From: Cryptomeria japonica
Lineage: Eukaryota > Streptophyta > Pinopsida > Cupressales > Cupressaceae
Length of the DNA stretch: 64,000 nt
NCBI RefSeq assembly: GCF_030272615.1
Contig: NC_081411.1
Span: 155,582,971 to 155,646,970 of the forward strand
Direction of reading: 5' to 3'
Part shown: positions 10,319 through 21,451 of the stretch, one piece after another
Layout of the letters: each line of letters begins with the position of its first letter
Numbering within the stretch: position 1 is the first letter of the stretch
Made by a program: the position numbers and the translations under genes
The notes under the pieces: generated by a model
Database searches by the model: none
The model's input: the letters and a program-made list of their open reading frames with translations, nothing else
What the model was told of the DNA's origin: nothing

Positions 10319-11234
10319 GGAACTAACTAACTAAGACTTCTGGTTTATTTAAGGTACTTTCGGTCTCATTTTAGCTTTACAATCAGAAAATGCATAGCAA
10401 GAAGAATTGATTGAATTGACTAAAGTATCATATAACACTTTCAATTTATGAAAATCAATAAAAAAAGAGGAAAAACTTGCACTCACCTTTCATGTAGAAC
10501 TCAAAATTCACAGAGTTGGGAACAAGAAATGTCACCTGCGCTAATCTTTTACTTACCAAATTGGGCAAATAATAAAGGCAAGTAACTTGTTTTAAATAAA
10601 ACAGATCTTAGAGACTAGCCTAAAATATCAGTCGCATGATTCGTCATGATTTGAAAACTACATACTCATCCATGCCAAATTGTGTTGAAAATATTATTAA
10701 TAACAAGTCTTTTCTCCTCCATATCCTTTACTTAAAATGATTACTTGGAATGATTGTTCTCAAGTACGGATTTTCATCACAATTCATTTTCTCGAGGTTC
10801 ATCTTTTAAATCTAGAATATTCCCTATATGCTGACACTTGTTCACTTTATCTCCAAAGCCATCAATCCTCGAACTTTGAACCTTGAACCTTGAACCCTTC
10901 CAAAAACAAGTTCAAAACAACATTAGTGCAAAACACACAAACATGCCTAAGCTTACTCATTATAAAACATGACTTACACAAGACTTGCTTTAACATGTTG
11001 AACCTTGAACCTTGAACCACTCTAAAGGTTCACGGTTCAAGTTCAATATACTATGACCACCAAGACCTTTAGCGCCTTATTTAAAACAAAGCCACTATAC
11101 CACATACCGCACTTGAACTTGAACCTTGAACTCTAGAACGGTTCAAGTGAGAGGTTCATCTCAAGAAAAATTGCAAAGGGGGAAAATTTTAAATAACACA
11201 AAATAGACATAATGCAAGCACAGACTAACAAGAT
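10319..11234. other. Non-coding stretch with TTGAACC-rich segments
   Basis: No coding sequence seen. The AT-rich DNA from 10,320 to 10,860 is unremarkable. From 10,868 on it contains repeated TTGAACC words, listed separately. Confidence 0.45.
10871..11148. repeat. Clustered TTGAACC heptamers with inverted copies
   Basis: Three short arrays of the heptamer TTGAACC lie at 10,871-10,897, 10,998-11,018 and 11,112-11,131. Inverted copies (GGTTCAAG-type) lie at 11,027-11,046 and 11,137-11,148. Direct and inverted copies lie close enough to pair into hairpins. No known function; possibly LTR or leader sequence of an old retroelement. Confidence 0.6.
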
Positions 11235-12735
11235 TCAATCTCTAAGTGCCTCAAATTTTAACATTAATCGACAAAAAAATTGAAAAAATAGAGAAAACAC
11301 TTTCGCTTTTTGCCCAAAAGTGGGACTCAACTTCTTGTTTCCACCCTGATAATTTCCAATTTTTAATTTCACTAAACATTTCTCACTTGCCAAAAATTTA
11401 TGTTCATCCTGAATCCATGCTATCTGATAAGGGTTAGGGTATTTCAATCTTTCCAAGCTTAACTTATTCACCATCTCTTCTGAAACAAGATTATCTGAAC
11501 TATAACTATCAATAAAAAATTTACAACACTTATTGGATACCTTACATCTGGTCTTGAGAAAATTTCTCCTCTGCAAGGGCTCTTCATCTTCTCTGGTATG
11601 ACACAAAACTCTCCTCATCATCAATAGTTCTCCATCTTCCAGTTTATTAGCTGATCCGATGGGGTTTTCTTCCACCACTGCTAGTCTTTTGATATTCTTT
11701 GTCTTCTTACATTCAAATACACAATGTCCTTCTCCTCCACACTTATAGAAAGTTCCTCTAAATATTCTCTTGTCTTGTCTACCAAAATTGTCATTCTAGT
11801 AGCCATCTGGTTCTCTCCTCCAGTTGAAATTTCTATCATCTTTCCAATATGAATTACTTTCTTTACTTACTTCCTTGTCCTTGTTCTAATCTGTACAGGT
11901 TCCTCTACCTTAGGTATATCCTCTTCCTCCTTTAATCTACCTCTGGTAAACCTTCCACCTCTACCTCTCTGCCTCTACTCATGTGTCTTGTTTAACTTCT
12001 CTTCAGCCTTTAGGACATACTAGTAAGACTCTTCAACACTCTGGAATTTAATCAAACTGAGTTCATCTTGTATAGACATCTGCAACCCATTCAAATATCT
12101 TGCAACTTGTTCAACTTCATCATCAACATGTCTAGATTTGATATTTAACTTGTAACATGCTTCGATATATTCCCTCACACTAGATTCCTTCTATCTCAAA
12201 TTCTGCAACTTCCGAAAAAGATTCACTTGATAATCAACCGGTATAAATTTTGACTTCAACTTAGCAACCATCTGATCCCAAGTCTTATTTTTTTCTTTAC
12301 CTCTTCTATGTCTATCAACTTGAAAATCTTCACACCAAAGAGATGCATGAACATTCAATCGTGTACAAGCATATTTCACCTTCCTTTCCTTTGCGGTGTC
12401 TCAAAATCAAAATAATTTTCCATCTCCAAGATCCAATCCATCAATTCATCAGAATCCAACTTTCCATCATATTCCAGTGGGGTAAAATGGGGTTTAGTAT
12501 TAGCCCTACTCAAAACCCTCACAAACCTTTCTTCATCCAGATCAACTGCTTGTGGGTTTACTTGTTCTTTCGGGGTTTCTTCTCCTTCATCTTTACTTAT
12601 ATCTTCAATATGTCGACCTCTTCTTTATGTTGTCTCCATGGCTTCTAATAGGGTTGTTATCCCTCGCAAAATTTACATCACAATAGGGTTTGTATTCCCA
12701 CGCACTCCACCATTCCTAGTTCCTCTTTGTGCCAT
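11235..12735 (-). pseudogene. Gag-protease remnant of a second Ty3/gypsy element (gypsy-B)
   Basis: A gag begins at the ATG at 12,735 (M-A-Q-R-G-T-R-N-G-G-V-R-G). It continues with F-T-P-L-E-Y-D-G-K-L-D-S-D-E-L-M-D-W-I and E-N-Y-F-D-F-E, then the 12,379-12,191 frame with H-A-S-L-W-C-E-D-F and W-D-Q-M-V-A-K-L-K-S-K-F, a standard Retrotrans_gag core. Near 11,750 is a zinc knuckle Y-K-C-G-G-E-G-H-C-V-F-E-C whose first cysteine reads F. The 11,678-11,235 frame is a retropepsin start, C-K-F-F-I-D-S-Y-S-S-D-N-L-V-S, where the D-S-G triad reads D-S-Y. The remainder of pol is absent below 11,235. Many stops make it a relic. Confidence 0.8.
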
Positions 12736-12821
12736 CTTTCACTAGTCCTCTGCAGTTGTAGGTTGGATCCACAGTCCACCACCCTACAATAAAATTCTCA
12801 GGACAATCGAAACAAAACCTT

Positions 12822-12833
12822 GCTTTGATATGA
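12822..12833 (-). promoter_or_regulatory. Initiator-Met tRNA primer binding site (gypsy-B)
   Basis: The minus strand reads TCATATCAAAGC, 9 of 12 matches to the plant initiator-Met primer site TGGTATCAGAGC. It lies about 90 bp ahead of the gag ATG at 12,735, as expected, so the 5' LTR of gypsy-B should run upward from here. Confidence 0.6.
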
Positions 12834-14655
12834 CTTGGTGCAGTCACTGGTAAGGACTAACCTCAAAGAGATCAGTACGAACCAGTCAACAAGAGTAAAC
12901 ACAATGAAAAAACAAAGATATGATAGAGATGATGCAGAACAGATTGAGTTATAATATGAAAATTGATTACAACCAACCAATAACAACTGAGTTACAGAAA
13001 ACTAGCTCAAAGGCCAGCTAGAACATACTCAAAGTATAGAATAGGTCACAACCGGGACCTCAAATCTTAAGATCTATCATCTACACTCAGTCTAGCTACT
13101 TGATTAGATTCTAATGTGTAATTATAATAATTTATATGATCCAAGGAGATTTGATCAACCCAAAAAGGGAACAAAACCCGAAGAACAAGACCTAACGTGT
13201 AAAACCAACAAGGTCGGCCTCTACCAAATAAATCCTTCCAAAAAATCCAAAGGATGAAGTGTGGTTCAAAGGGAAGGTCGGCCACACTCCAAGGAACATT
13301 GAATTCAAGGGTTAGGGCTCTCCAAGCTACGGAAGAGATCCGGTAGTTCATAATGCGAATAGGTCCAAGCAACCGGTAACAAGAAATTGTCAACTGGTAA
13401 CAGGGAACTGTCATGGAAACCGATAGCGATTACTTGATAGAAAATGATCTAGATGCGATGTGGTTTGGGAATAAGGTAGATGATCAAGTCTTCAAGCAAA
13501 ATCTAACTCCACAGGATCCGGTGAGCCAAATATGCTACAAATAGAAAGAAATACTAAAATTGAAAAAAGAAAGGAAAATATTTTTGGTTGATGCAGGATT
13601 GCCATGAACCGAGGATTCTTCTGCATCAAGAGAGTATAACTAGTTATATTTGTGTTTACAAAAGGGGTGGCTCGCTGTCAAATTACAAAGACAACTAACT
13701 GTCAAACTGCTCACTGTAAATATACAAAGAGATGGATAACTGCCTAAATTCTCACTACAACTAAAAAGGTTGAACTGAAAAGGATTGCATCTCCAAATGC
13801 ATGGGATCAGTTCTAAGGTTAACCTCATATTACAATTCTCAAACTCTACAACAGATTCAGTTAAAGATCTATGTGCAACTATCCTGCAGTAGGTCTGGTA
13901 AAGTACTACTACACCACTACAACACTATTTGTCTTTGTTGTCCGCAACTCACACTTCAGACACTACTAACTCTCTTTCACATATCACACAACTTCATACA
14001 CTTCTCTATTTCTTGTTCATGCTACTATATATGTGTATGTATGTATACCGAAGGTCACAAATATAAAATAGTGTGTCAGCCAAGCCCAACATGTTATCAA
14101 TATGCTCATGTTAGACTCTGCAAGGCTTCTACACACTTCCTTTATATACCCGATTGCTAATGCATATATATCGAGATTATTGGAATGGGGCAGGGTCATC
14201 TGGACGCAAGAATAATCACCCATTATTATAAGATTAGGATCAATATCTCTAGAATGTACACTCCATATGTACGAGGAATATCACAACACAAAAATCAAAG
14301 AGATTGATAATTACCAAAGTAGCTAAAATCAGGACACATAACTGATACCGGAATCAATGAGAACTCAAAGTAACCTCAAAAATCATCATCCAAAGATGTC
14401 CACAACATATTACCGTTATCATAACTTCTAACCAAAAGATCAACATTTGTGAATACCAAAAGAATTGCACATATTGATTGTATACAATCCTTGCATACAA
14501 TATCCATAACATTCGGACTGCATACACTATCTGGTCCAAACCGGATAGCTAGTTTGACATCAATGACAACAATATTCACACAAGTCTAATAGAGAGAGGA
14601 ATTCCAAGATCTCTCTAGCAACTTAATCTTTCTAAGTTTGACAATGTCTCTAATA
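12834..14655. other. Non-coding stretch; first part probably 5' LTR of gypsy-B
   Basis: The position next to a primer binding site makes the first several hundred bases a likely LTR, but no second LTR is available to fix its end. A 9-bp inverted repeat (13,588-13,596 with 13,621-13,629) is present. From 13,640 to 14,640 I see no coding signal; open frames there read as low-complexity non-protein sequence. Confidence 0.4.
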
Positions 14656-14659
14656 GTAT

Positions 14660-15012
14660 ATGTGTGTGTGTGTGGATATATACATATATATAGATAAACA
14701 TATGTATATATATAGATACATATACATATACAAATACATATACATATATACATACATTATATATATTATACATGTGTGTGTGTGTGTGTGTATATATGTA
14801 TGTATATATGTATATATATATATGTATGTATATATATATGTGTGTGTGTGTGTGTATGTGTTTATATATATATGTGTGTATATATATGTATATATATGTG
14901 TGTGTGTGTGTGTGTGTATTTATATATATATATACATATATATATATATACATATATATATATACATATGTATATATACATATGTATATATACATATGTA
15001 TATATACATATG

Positions 15013-15044
<32 letters not shown>

Positions 15045-15087
15045 CATATGTGTGTGTGTGTGTATATATGCATGTATGTATATATAC
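14660..15087. repeat. TA/TG microsatellite block 1
   Basis: Alternating runs of (TG)n, (TA)n and ATGTATATAC-type words over about 430 bp. The long open frames here (Tyr-Ile-Cys-Val repeats on both strands) are products of the repeat and not genes. The block is separated from block 2 by a solo LTR. Confidence 0.95.
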
Positions 15088-15092
15088 ATATG

Positions 15093-15900
15093 TGTATATG
15101 GTGAAAATGGATAACAATAATAACAATATTGAAAGACTAAATGAATTCAACCATAAAACCCTAGCCTAACAATCAACAAAGATCCACCATAACATATGAA
15201 GATTACCTAAGACAATACAAATCAAATGAAATCACAAAGATTATACCATCACATGTCCAATACGGTTTGGATCTCCATTCTTCCTATCTCCATTGATCTT
15301 GCTTGATATATTTGCTCTCAGATTTTATGTGCACAAGAGCTCAACAAAGAACAAAATGTGGTTGCAAGTAGGATCGTAGTGTAGTCAATTGCATAAGATG
15401 ATTCATTAGAATGAAATGATTAGGGTCATTGATTAGAATGATTGATTAGGGTTTGATAATGAAGGAAGCATCTCCTTATATAGAAGACACAATATGAAAT
15501 GGAGGGATAAGATTGAGAGGTGTAAAAGGAGGTCGGCTATGATTAGAGGGTAGGTAAAAGAAATAATAAAATAATGAAAGGGGTAGGTAGTGTATGAATT
15601 AAGAGATGAATGACATGTGTCATAGGTAGAAAAGGCTAATGAATTAATTAAATAAATAAAGATTTATATAATTAATAGAAGAAGTGGGATCAATTAAATA
15701 AATAAGATATTTATTTAATTTAGGAAAAGGATAATTTAAATAAATAAATGTATTTATTTAAATGAGAAATAAGGCTAGAAGAGGATAAATGAATTAATTA
15801 AATAAATAAAGATTTATTTAATTAATAGAAGAATTAGGCTAAAGTAATTAAATAAATAAAATATTTATTTAATTAGACATGACAATTTTAGGTGTCTACA
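15093..15900 (-). mobile_element. Solo LTR (family shared with 48,040-48,812), with 5-bp TSD
   Basis: The 808-bp unit starts TG, ends CA and is flanked by ATATG at 15,088-15,092 and 15,901-15,905. It is very similar along its length to 48,040-48,812. No internal region is present, so it is a solo LTR left by LTR-LTR recombination. Minus orientation is inferred from a TATATAAGG box read on the minus strand (15,474-15,482), placed as a U3 promoter would be, and from the TGTAGACACC start on that strand. Five palindromes rich in TTAATTAAATAAATAAA-type words lie at 15,643-15,875. The insertion split one microsatellite into two, so the TSD could partly reflect the repetitive target. Confidence 0.8.
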
Positions 15901-15902
15901 AT

Positions 15903-15974
15903 ATGTATGTGTTTATTTATATATGTGTTCATGTGTGTGTGTGTGTATGCATGCATGTATGTATACACACGTAC

Positions 15975-16019
<45 letters not shown>

Positions 16020-16143
16020 TGTATATATGTGTGTGTGTACATATATGTATATCTATATATATGTATGTGTGTGTATATGTATGTGTGTGTCTGTATGTAT
16101 GCATGTATAAATATGTATATATACATACGTATATATTATATAT
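15903..16143. repeat. TA/TG/CA microsatellite block 2
   Basis: Continuation of the same microsatellite type on the far side of the solo LTR, with (TG)n, (CATA)n, (TA)n and (CA)n runs. Open frames here are repeat artefacts. Confidence 0.93.
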
Positions 16144-16149
16144 GAGTTT

Positions 16150-17896
16150 AATTCAAAATTATGTGTATGGGTTCCTTAAGCATAAAAAATCGATTGGATT
16201 TTTTACATATAGAAACTTGATTAGATTTTTTGGATTGAAACCATGTACAATGTTTTACATGTATGTGTTGCAGCTTGTAATTAGGGTTGGATGATAGGTT
16301 TGAGGCTTGGGAGCTTCATTCCCCTCTTTTTCATGTTTTATCTTTTTCTAATTTGGTTTCTTAACTTTTTCATCATTAGATTTCCATGTTATTAAGTGGG
16401 TATTTGTAAAATTTCCACCTTGATTTCACATGTCTTCTGACTTTTCTAACCATATGATTTGTTTTAGATTTGAACAACATCAACATATTAATTTTAAATT
16501 TCTTTTATCAATGCCATTATATTTCTCAAAGACATATGTGTACCATCTTCTTAATAACTTTTGACCCACAAGTCCAAATTTGAATTAAATTATATATTAT
16601 TGTTCTACACTTCATTCTTTACATTTTCAAGTAAAATATTTTATATTTTTTTATTATTTTAGTGCAAGTTATGTGACCTACATGAATAGGTATTTGATTT
16701 TCAAGATGCATCCACTTTGAAAAGTTATAAAAGAAATAGTTAACAAAAAATTAGAAAAGATACAAAAATTCTAGTAGTCGCTCTTAGCTATCTTTCTACC
16801 AAAGGGTTTTACAAAATACTAAACGCAACTATAGCTTTTTTGACCTACACACAGGACACTATATTATGTTTTGATGGAACACTTTTATATGCATGAAGGA
16901 TTTTACCCTCTTAATCTTATCCATTTTTTAAAAACTTAAACTTTAGTAGTTTAGAAACTAGATTCTCAGTACTACAATTTTTGTTCTTTTGGTATCTATA
17001 AATTTTGAGTGTAGGAGTCTCAAATTACTCCTCTAAGTTCAGGTTTAGATGATTTCAACAAAAAAATTGGCCACTTATACGCCCCTTTTTGTTCACCATC
17101 TTGGTGCACTTACACTTGTAGAAGGGTTCTTTCACATTTGTAGGTTTAGTGTTATTAAAAGGTTATCTTCATGTGATTAGAGATTTTGATTCATGGTTTG
17201 GAATCTAATTAGTATTGTCTTGTTATACTCTACATACTAGATTTAGTTTGACATGATACAAGTTCTCTTGTGACCAAGATGTTTGCATTGTTGCATGTGA
17301 TATCCTAGGAGGAGATGTTTAAATTATGATGCCACGTTTTGGATCTTGATTTTCTAGATGTAACTTTGGCAATTGATCTTATTTGATTTCTTGGTATTGA
17401 GTATATTGATCATTTACTTGGAGCTTCTTGATATGTATATTTTGCATTTAAGGTTTAGCATAGATTGATTTCTTATATGTTCTTATGGATACTTGGAGAC
17501 TTAGGTGATGTTGGTATTCTCTTATGATTAGAAACATGTGTTAAGATGATTGGTGATTTTAGTAGAAAGTCCAATGACATTCACTTGGTATGGAATTGAA
17601 AGGAGATTGTTCTTGGAGGAGCACTTTCATTCCCAAGTCTTGGTCTACTCGGTATTTTTTCATCTAAAAAATAATAATAATAATGATGACTAGTATGTGT
17701 ACTTTTATTAAAAATGAAATTGTATAAATTAATACATGTATTAAGTCTTAAACAATGGATCTCACACTAAATTATTGTTTTAGTAAAAAAAATTTATAAA
17801 GATTGAAAAAGATTTGAATACTCGAAATGTAATTTTATTATATATAGTCTTGTACAATAAGTAAATGAGATTAGCAATATTTTTTTGATATTGCAG
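16150..17896. other. AT-rich intergenic stretch
   Basis: No coding region, RNA gene or clear repeat structure found on either strand. Confidence 0.5.
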
Positions 17897-18077
17897 GGAT
17901 TGACTTGGCTTTCTATAAGTTGCAGTATATCGAACAACATGCAAATGGGATGATCAAATATTACGACCACTTGCCTACAAGAGGATTCTTTCAAGAGACC
18001 AACAATATTGCTATGATGGATATATGGTTACAATTTTTAAAGGATGAAACACTTTTTTATATAAATATTTATTTTTA
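17897..18077 (+). other. Possible isolated exon, family unknown
   Basis: A T-rich tract ends in TTGATATTGCAG, a fair 3' splice site. It is followed by an open phase that reads like a real protein: D-L-A-F-Y-K-L-Q-Y-I-E-Q-H, then M-I-K-Y-Y-D-H-L-P-T-R-G-F-F-Q-E-T-N-N, up to a TAA. I do not recognise the family and see no matching exon upstream or downstream. It could equally be a relic or chance. Confidence 0.2.
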
Positions 18078-18079
18078 AT

Positions 18080-19612
18080 TGAATAAATAATTGATAATGT
18101 TGAAAGTTGGGACTAGAATAATAAATGTATAGGCAACAAAATTAAAATGAATTAAATACAATACTTCATGTAATTTTGGAGAAAAGAATATAATGTTGAA
18201 GATGTCAACAATAATTTTTTCAATGTGTTAGAATTATAAGTTTTTGTTAGATGTCTTAGATTTTGTAAACTAATTATATTATATTCTAATTCAAATCTAT
18301 TACTATATAATTAATCTCAACACCTACAAAAATGAATGGGCATCCATACTTGAACCTCAACCCATAAAATGATCTAGCTAGAATTTAGAAATTGGCATGC
18401 ACTTGCCTTTGTCTAATCAAAATGTGGGAAAAAGATTTTTTTCTCATTGTTTAGACACATTAAGTGAAAGCAAGTTCTCCTTAGTGAAGCCCTTAGGAGG
18501 GCCAATTGACTTGGTATGGACCAAGATCTAAGACAACAAACAAACATTTAGAGATGCCTAGGACGATGAATCTATATAAATGCTCTATAATAAGTATTAT
18601 ATTTCACTATTCTTCAATTTCTTAACATAACATCAACTAGTGAATGAATGTCCTTACATACAATAATATAGCACATAAATCATCACAAGTGTGCATTATG
18701 TCAAATAAAAATGGCTAGTAAAAGGGATTCGACATGATTTAGATTTTAATTTCAAATTTAAAAGTTGACCACATAAATGACCTAAGACAATTTTGAATAG
18801 AAACGAAAATGAATCCTTTTCTAGTCCACTATAATGAAGGTGGCTACAAAAGAGGAATGCATACCTTATCCCTAAGGAATTGAACTTATGTCGTCTCTTT
18901 CAAGAGAACAAGTTCTCCACCACTAGCCCAACTCAAAAAAACAGGCCAATTCAATTATTGAATAATGTTGAAAATAACGTCATAAACCAATTTCACACAA
19001 AAATATACCACTTTAAATTATTATTGACAAAAAAAAATGTAAGAAATAAACATGGATATCAATTTTTCACTATTACACAACTAAGGCAAGTGATACGGTT
19101 TAAAATAATAACAATAAAATTGTACCAAAATTCAGCAAGCACTAATAAATTTAAGATTCTAGCATTCTCATTGATAGTCTTGTGTGTACGAAAAATCATC
19201 AAATGTTTAAGCTGTCACATGTATTTGAGAATTATGGAAATTCCTTGGAAAATTAAACTATGATCATTCATGATATATATTAATTCACAATTATTTGCCA
19301 CAGCCAATGAATCAAATTATTATTATATTCTCCATGGAAGATGGAACGATATACTGTTTTGCTCTTCCATTTCAGAATATAGAAGGTGAAAAGGGAAGAA
19401 GAGCTTTCGATGTATGGCCGTTTGGATTTCTCACAGCCTCTTTCTTGTCTCAAAATAGAAATAAATTTCAAGATTCGTTATATTACTGATTTTTTTTAAG
19501 TGTATTAACTAAAGATGGTTGAAATCTCTGAGAAGATTAGAGTTTGTGTGCCTCTAAATGCACAAACTCTAGGTATCCTTCACCACCTGACCTTTCCTTT
19601 TTCAACTTTTCA
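18080..19612. other. Upstream intergenic region of the F-box gene
   Basis: Mostly AT-rich. The plus-strand frame 18,880-19,263 starts with TTG and has no protein-like composition, so it is not called. The last few hundred bases must hold the F-box promoter, but no single convincing TATA box at the usual distance stands out. Confidence 0.4.
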
Positions 19613-20818
19613 ATGGATAATCTATGGGAGGAATTTCCAGATCATCTGTTAGAGATGATTCTTGCAAGGCTACCAATTTCAGATTGCGTGAGATTGTATT
19701 CTGTATGTAAAAAATGGAAATCATTATGTTCAACTGCCCATTTTATATGTCTCCAAGCTCAATTCTCTTCCCCAATCCTTTTGGAGCTTCAACAAAACTG
19801 GACACTATCTAGTGTGGAAACTTATTCCATGGGTTCTTCAGATAGGAAAAATGGAGTTATCAAGCCTGTTATGTTTAAGAAATTGAAGGGATCACTATGT
19901 TCAAGAATAACAAAACTGGTAGCTTATGGAGATGGGTTTCTTCTTTTTTCTATAAGAAACAATGGTGGTCATGGATTCTTAATCTGGAACCCTCTTAATG
20001 ACCGTACTAAAATAATACCACTTCCTTGTTCAATGAGCCCTATTTCATCAACTGCAGTACTGTTTGACAAAAAGTCTCAATGCTGCAAAATAGTTATTGT
20101 ACAACAGAAGGAAGATGAGGTTGAAACATGGATATACAATTCAAACAAAGATGAGTGGAAACAGATATTGTTACCACAGGAAGCTTCTTCTCAATATACT
20201 GAATGTTATTGGATGGGAGTTTATCATATCAGTAAAGGTGACCCTGAACTTATGAGGGTTATGACATTTGATGTTGATGGAGAAAAGTGGGTCTGGAATG
20301 GTGAAATTCCCATAGCCTCCTTGCATAATGTTGAAGGGTATGATGAGGAACAACAACTAATTGCAATAACAAAGCATCCCAGAGATAAGAATTTTACATT
20401 TTTGAAAATGGTGGGAGAAAGAGGAGTTGGAATGAGATGGGTTCAATGTCAAACTGTACCACAACCAAGTGTACATGGAACATGCATATTTGAGAATGGT
20501 CTTTCCTTGTTCACATTGCTTGAAATGTCTAGACCAAGATATGTTCCAATAGTTACAATTAAGAAAAAATTGCTTACCAAAGGCAAGTTTTCCATTCAGA
20601 CTGGAAGCACTCATTGGTTTACATATGATCTCAAGGAAAAAAGATGGACAACATTCCAAATACAAGAAAGCTCTGAATTGTTACACTTTGTGCCTACTCT
20701 ACTTCCAATTCAATCTACTAAGCACTTAATAAAATTGGAATTGAACATTACTTTCCCCACTGTTTGTTTGGATCTCCTGAATATGTCATCATTCACCAAC
20801 ATCAAGCTCACTTGGTAG
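19613..20818 (+). CDS. F-box protein with F-box-associated C-terminal domain
   Basis: A 401-residue, apparently intact single-exon gene. F-box proteins are the substrate receptors of SCF ubiquitin ligases: the F-box binds Skp1/ASK and the C-terminal half recruits a target. The F-box fills roughly residues 3-43: L-W-E-E-F-P-D-H-L-L-E-M-I-L-A-R-L-P, then V-R-L-Y-S-V-C-K-K-W-K-S-L-C. About residues 125-140 read F-L-I-W-N-P-L-N-D-R-T-K, the typical first strand of the F-box-associated or kelch-like region. The ATG at 19,613 is the first ATG in this frame; the 69 nt above it are open but begin with TTG. The closest plant type is the F-box/kelch family (inference). Its target is unknown. Codon use and lack of stops suggest a live gene in a repeat desert. 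Confidence 0.88.
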   Translation: MDNLWEEFPDHLLEMILARLPISDCVRLYSVCKKWKSLCSTAHFICLQAQFSSPILLELQQNWTLSSVETYSMGSSDRKNGVIKPVMFKKLKGSLCSRITKLVAYGDGFLLFSIRNNGGHGFLIWNPLNDRTKIIPLPCSMSPISSTAVLFDKKSQCCKIVIVQQKEDEVETWIYNSNKDEWKQILLPQEASSQYTECYWMGVYHISKGDPELMRVMTFDVDGEKWVWNGEIPIASLHNVEGYDEEQQLIAITKHPRDKNFTFLKMVGERGVGMRWVQCQTVPQPSVHGTCIFENGLSLFTLLEMSRPRYVPIVTIKKKLLTKGKFSIQTGSTHWFTYDLKEKRWTTFQIQESSELLHFVPTLLPIQSTKHLIKLELNITFPTVCLDLLNMSSFTNIKLTW

Positions 20819-21450
20819 AGCATGCCGGCATGTCATAGACTTTCTTAATGTTTTTAAAGCAAGGGACATTTTAATTCAAAGATTTCTTAGTTACAGTACT
20901 TGAATTAGCCCTGATGGTTTTTATGCTGTTTGAGCAGAGGCAAGATGACTTAAAGTCATAATTATGATTCAAGAAGAGAAATAAAATCATCCGGATTTAA
21001 AAATCTATCCTGGTTGTAAAATCAACTACTGATGCAAAATAATCCATGTGATTATAGCGCGTTTCTTACAGTTATTCGAAGAACCTAAAGATTTCCATTA
21101 AAGAAAATCAGTTAAGCTAACAAATTTTATCTTCTAATCCGCTATAAGGAAAAACAAAAACCGCAAGAATTAAGAGGAATGAAGAAAAAGAAAAGCAATA
21201 TGAAATACAAATCTGTATCATGGGTATCCCATCTGCATAGAAAATGCCACATTTATCAGGATTCTATCGACCTCTGGTCTTCTTGAGATCAGCTGGGCTC
21301 CTTCAGAATACACAATCGTCAAAACAATAGAAGCTATGATAAAGATTCGAGTTTCAAAAAAGCATTTAATTTATGAATATTAAAGAATTTTTTAAATTTT
21401 GAATTGGGTATTTTGATATATAATCATAATATTCTTAGTTTTAGATTAGA
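20819..21450. other. 3' flank of the F-box gene
   Basis: Holds the presumed 3' UTR and AT-rich spacer up to the LINE tail. No other feature seen. Confidence 0.4.
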
Positions 21451-21451
21451 T

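Noticed and set aside
14615-15169. Several overlapping ORFs of 75-169 residues on both strands
   Set aside because: They are translations of TA/TG microsatellite (Tyr, Ile, Cys, Val repeats) and start or end inside the repeat.
15879-16294. ORFs of 63-123 residues on both strands
   Set aside because: Also microsatellite translations.
18880-19263. 127-residue plus-strand ORF
   Set aside because: TTG start, no domain, composition follows the AT-rich background.
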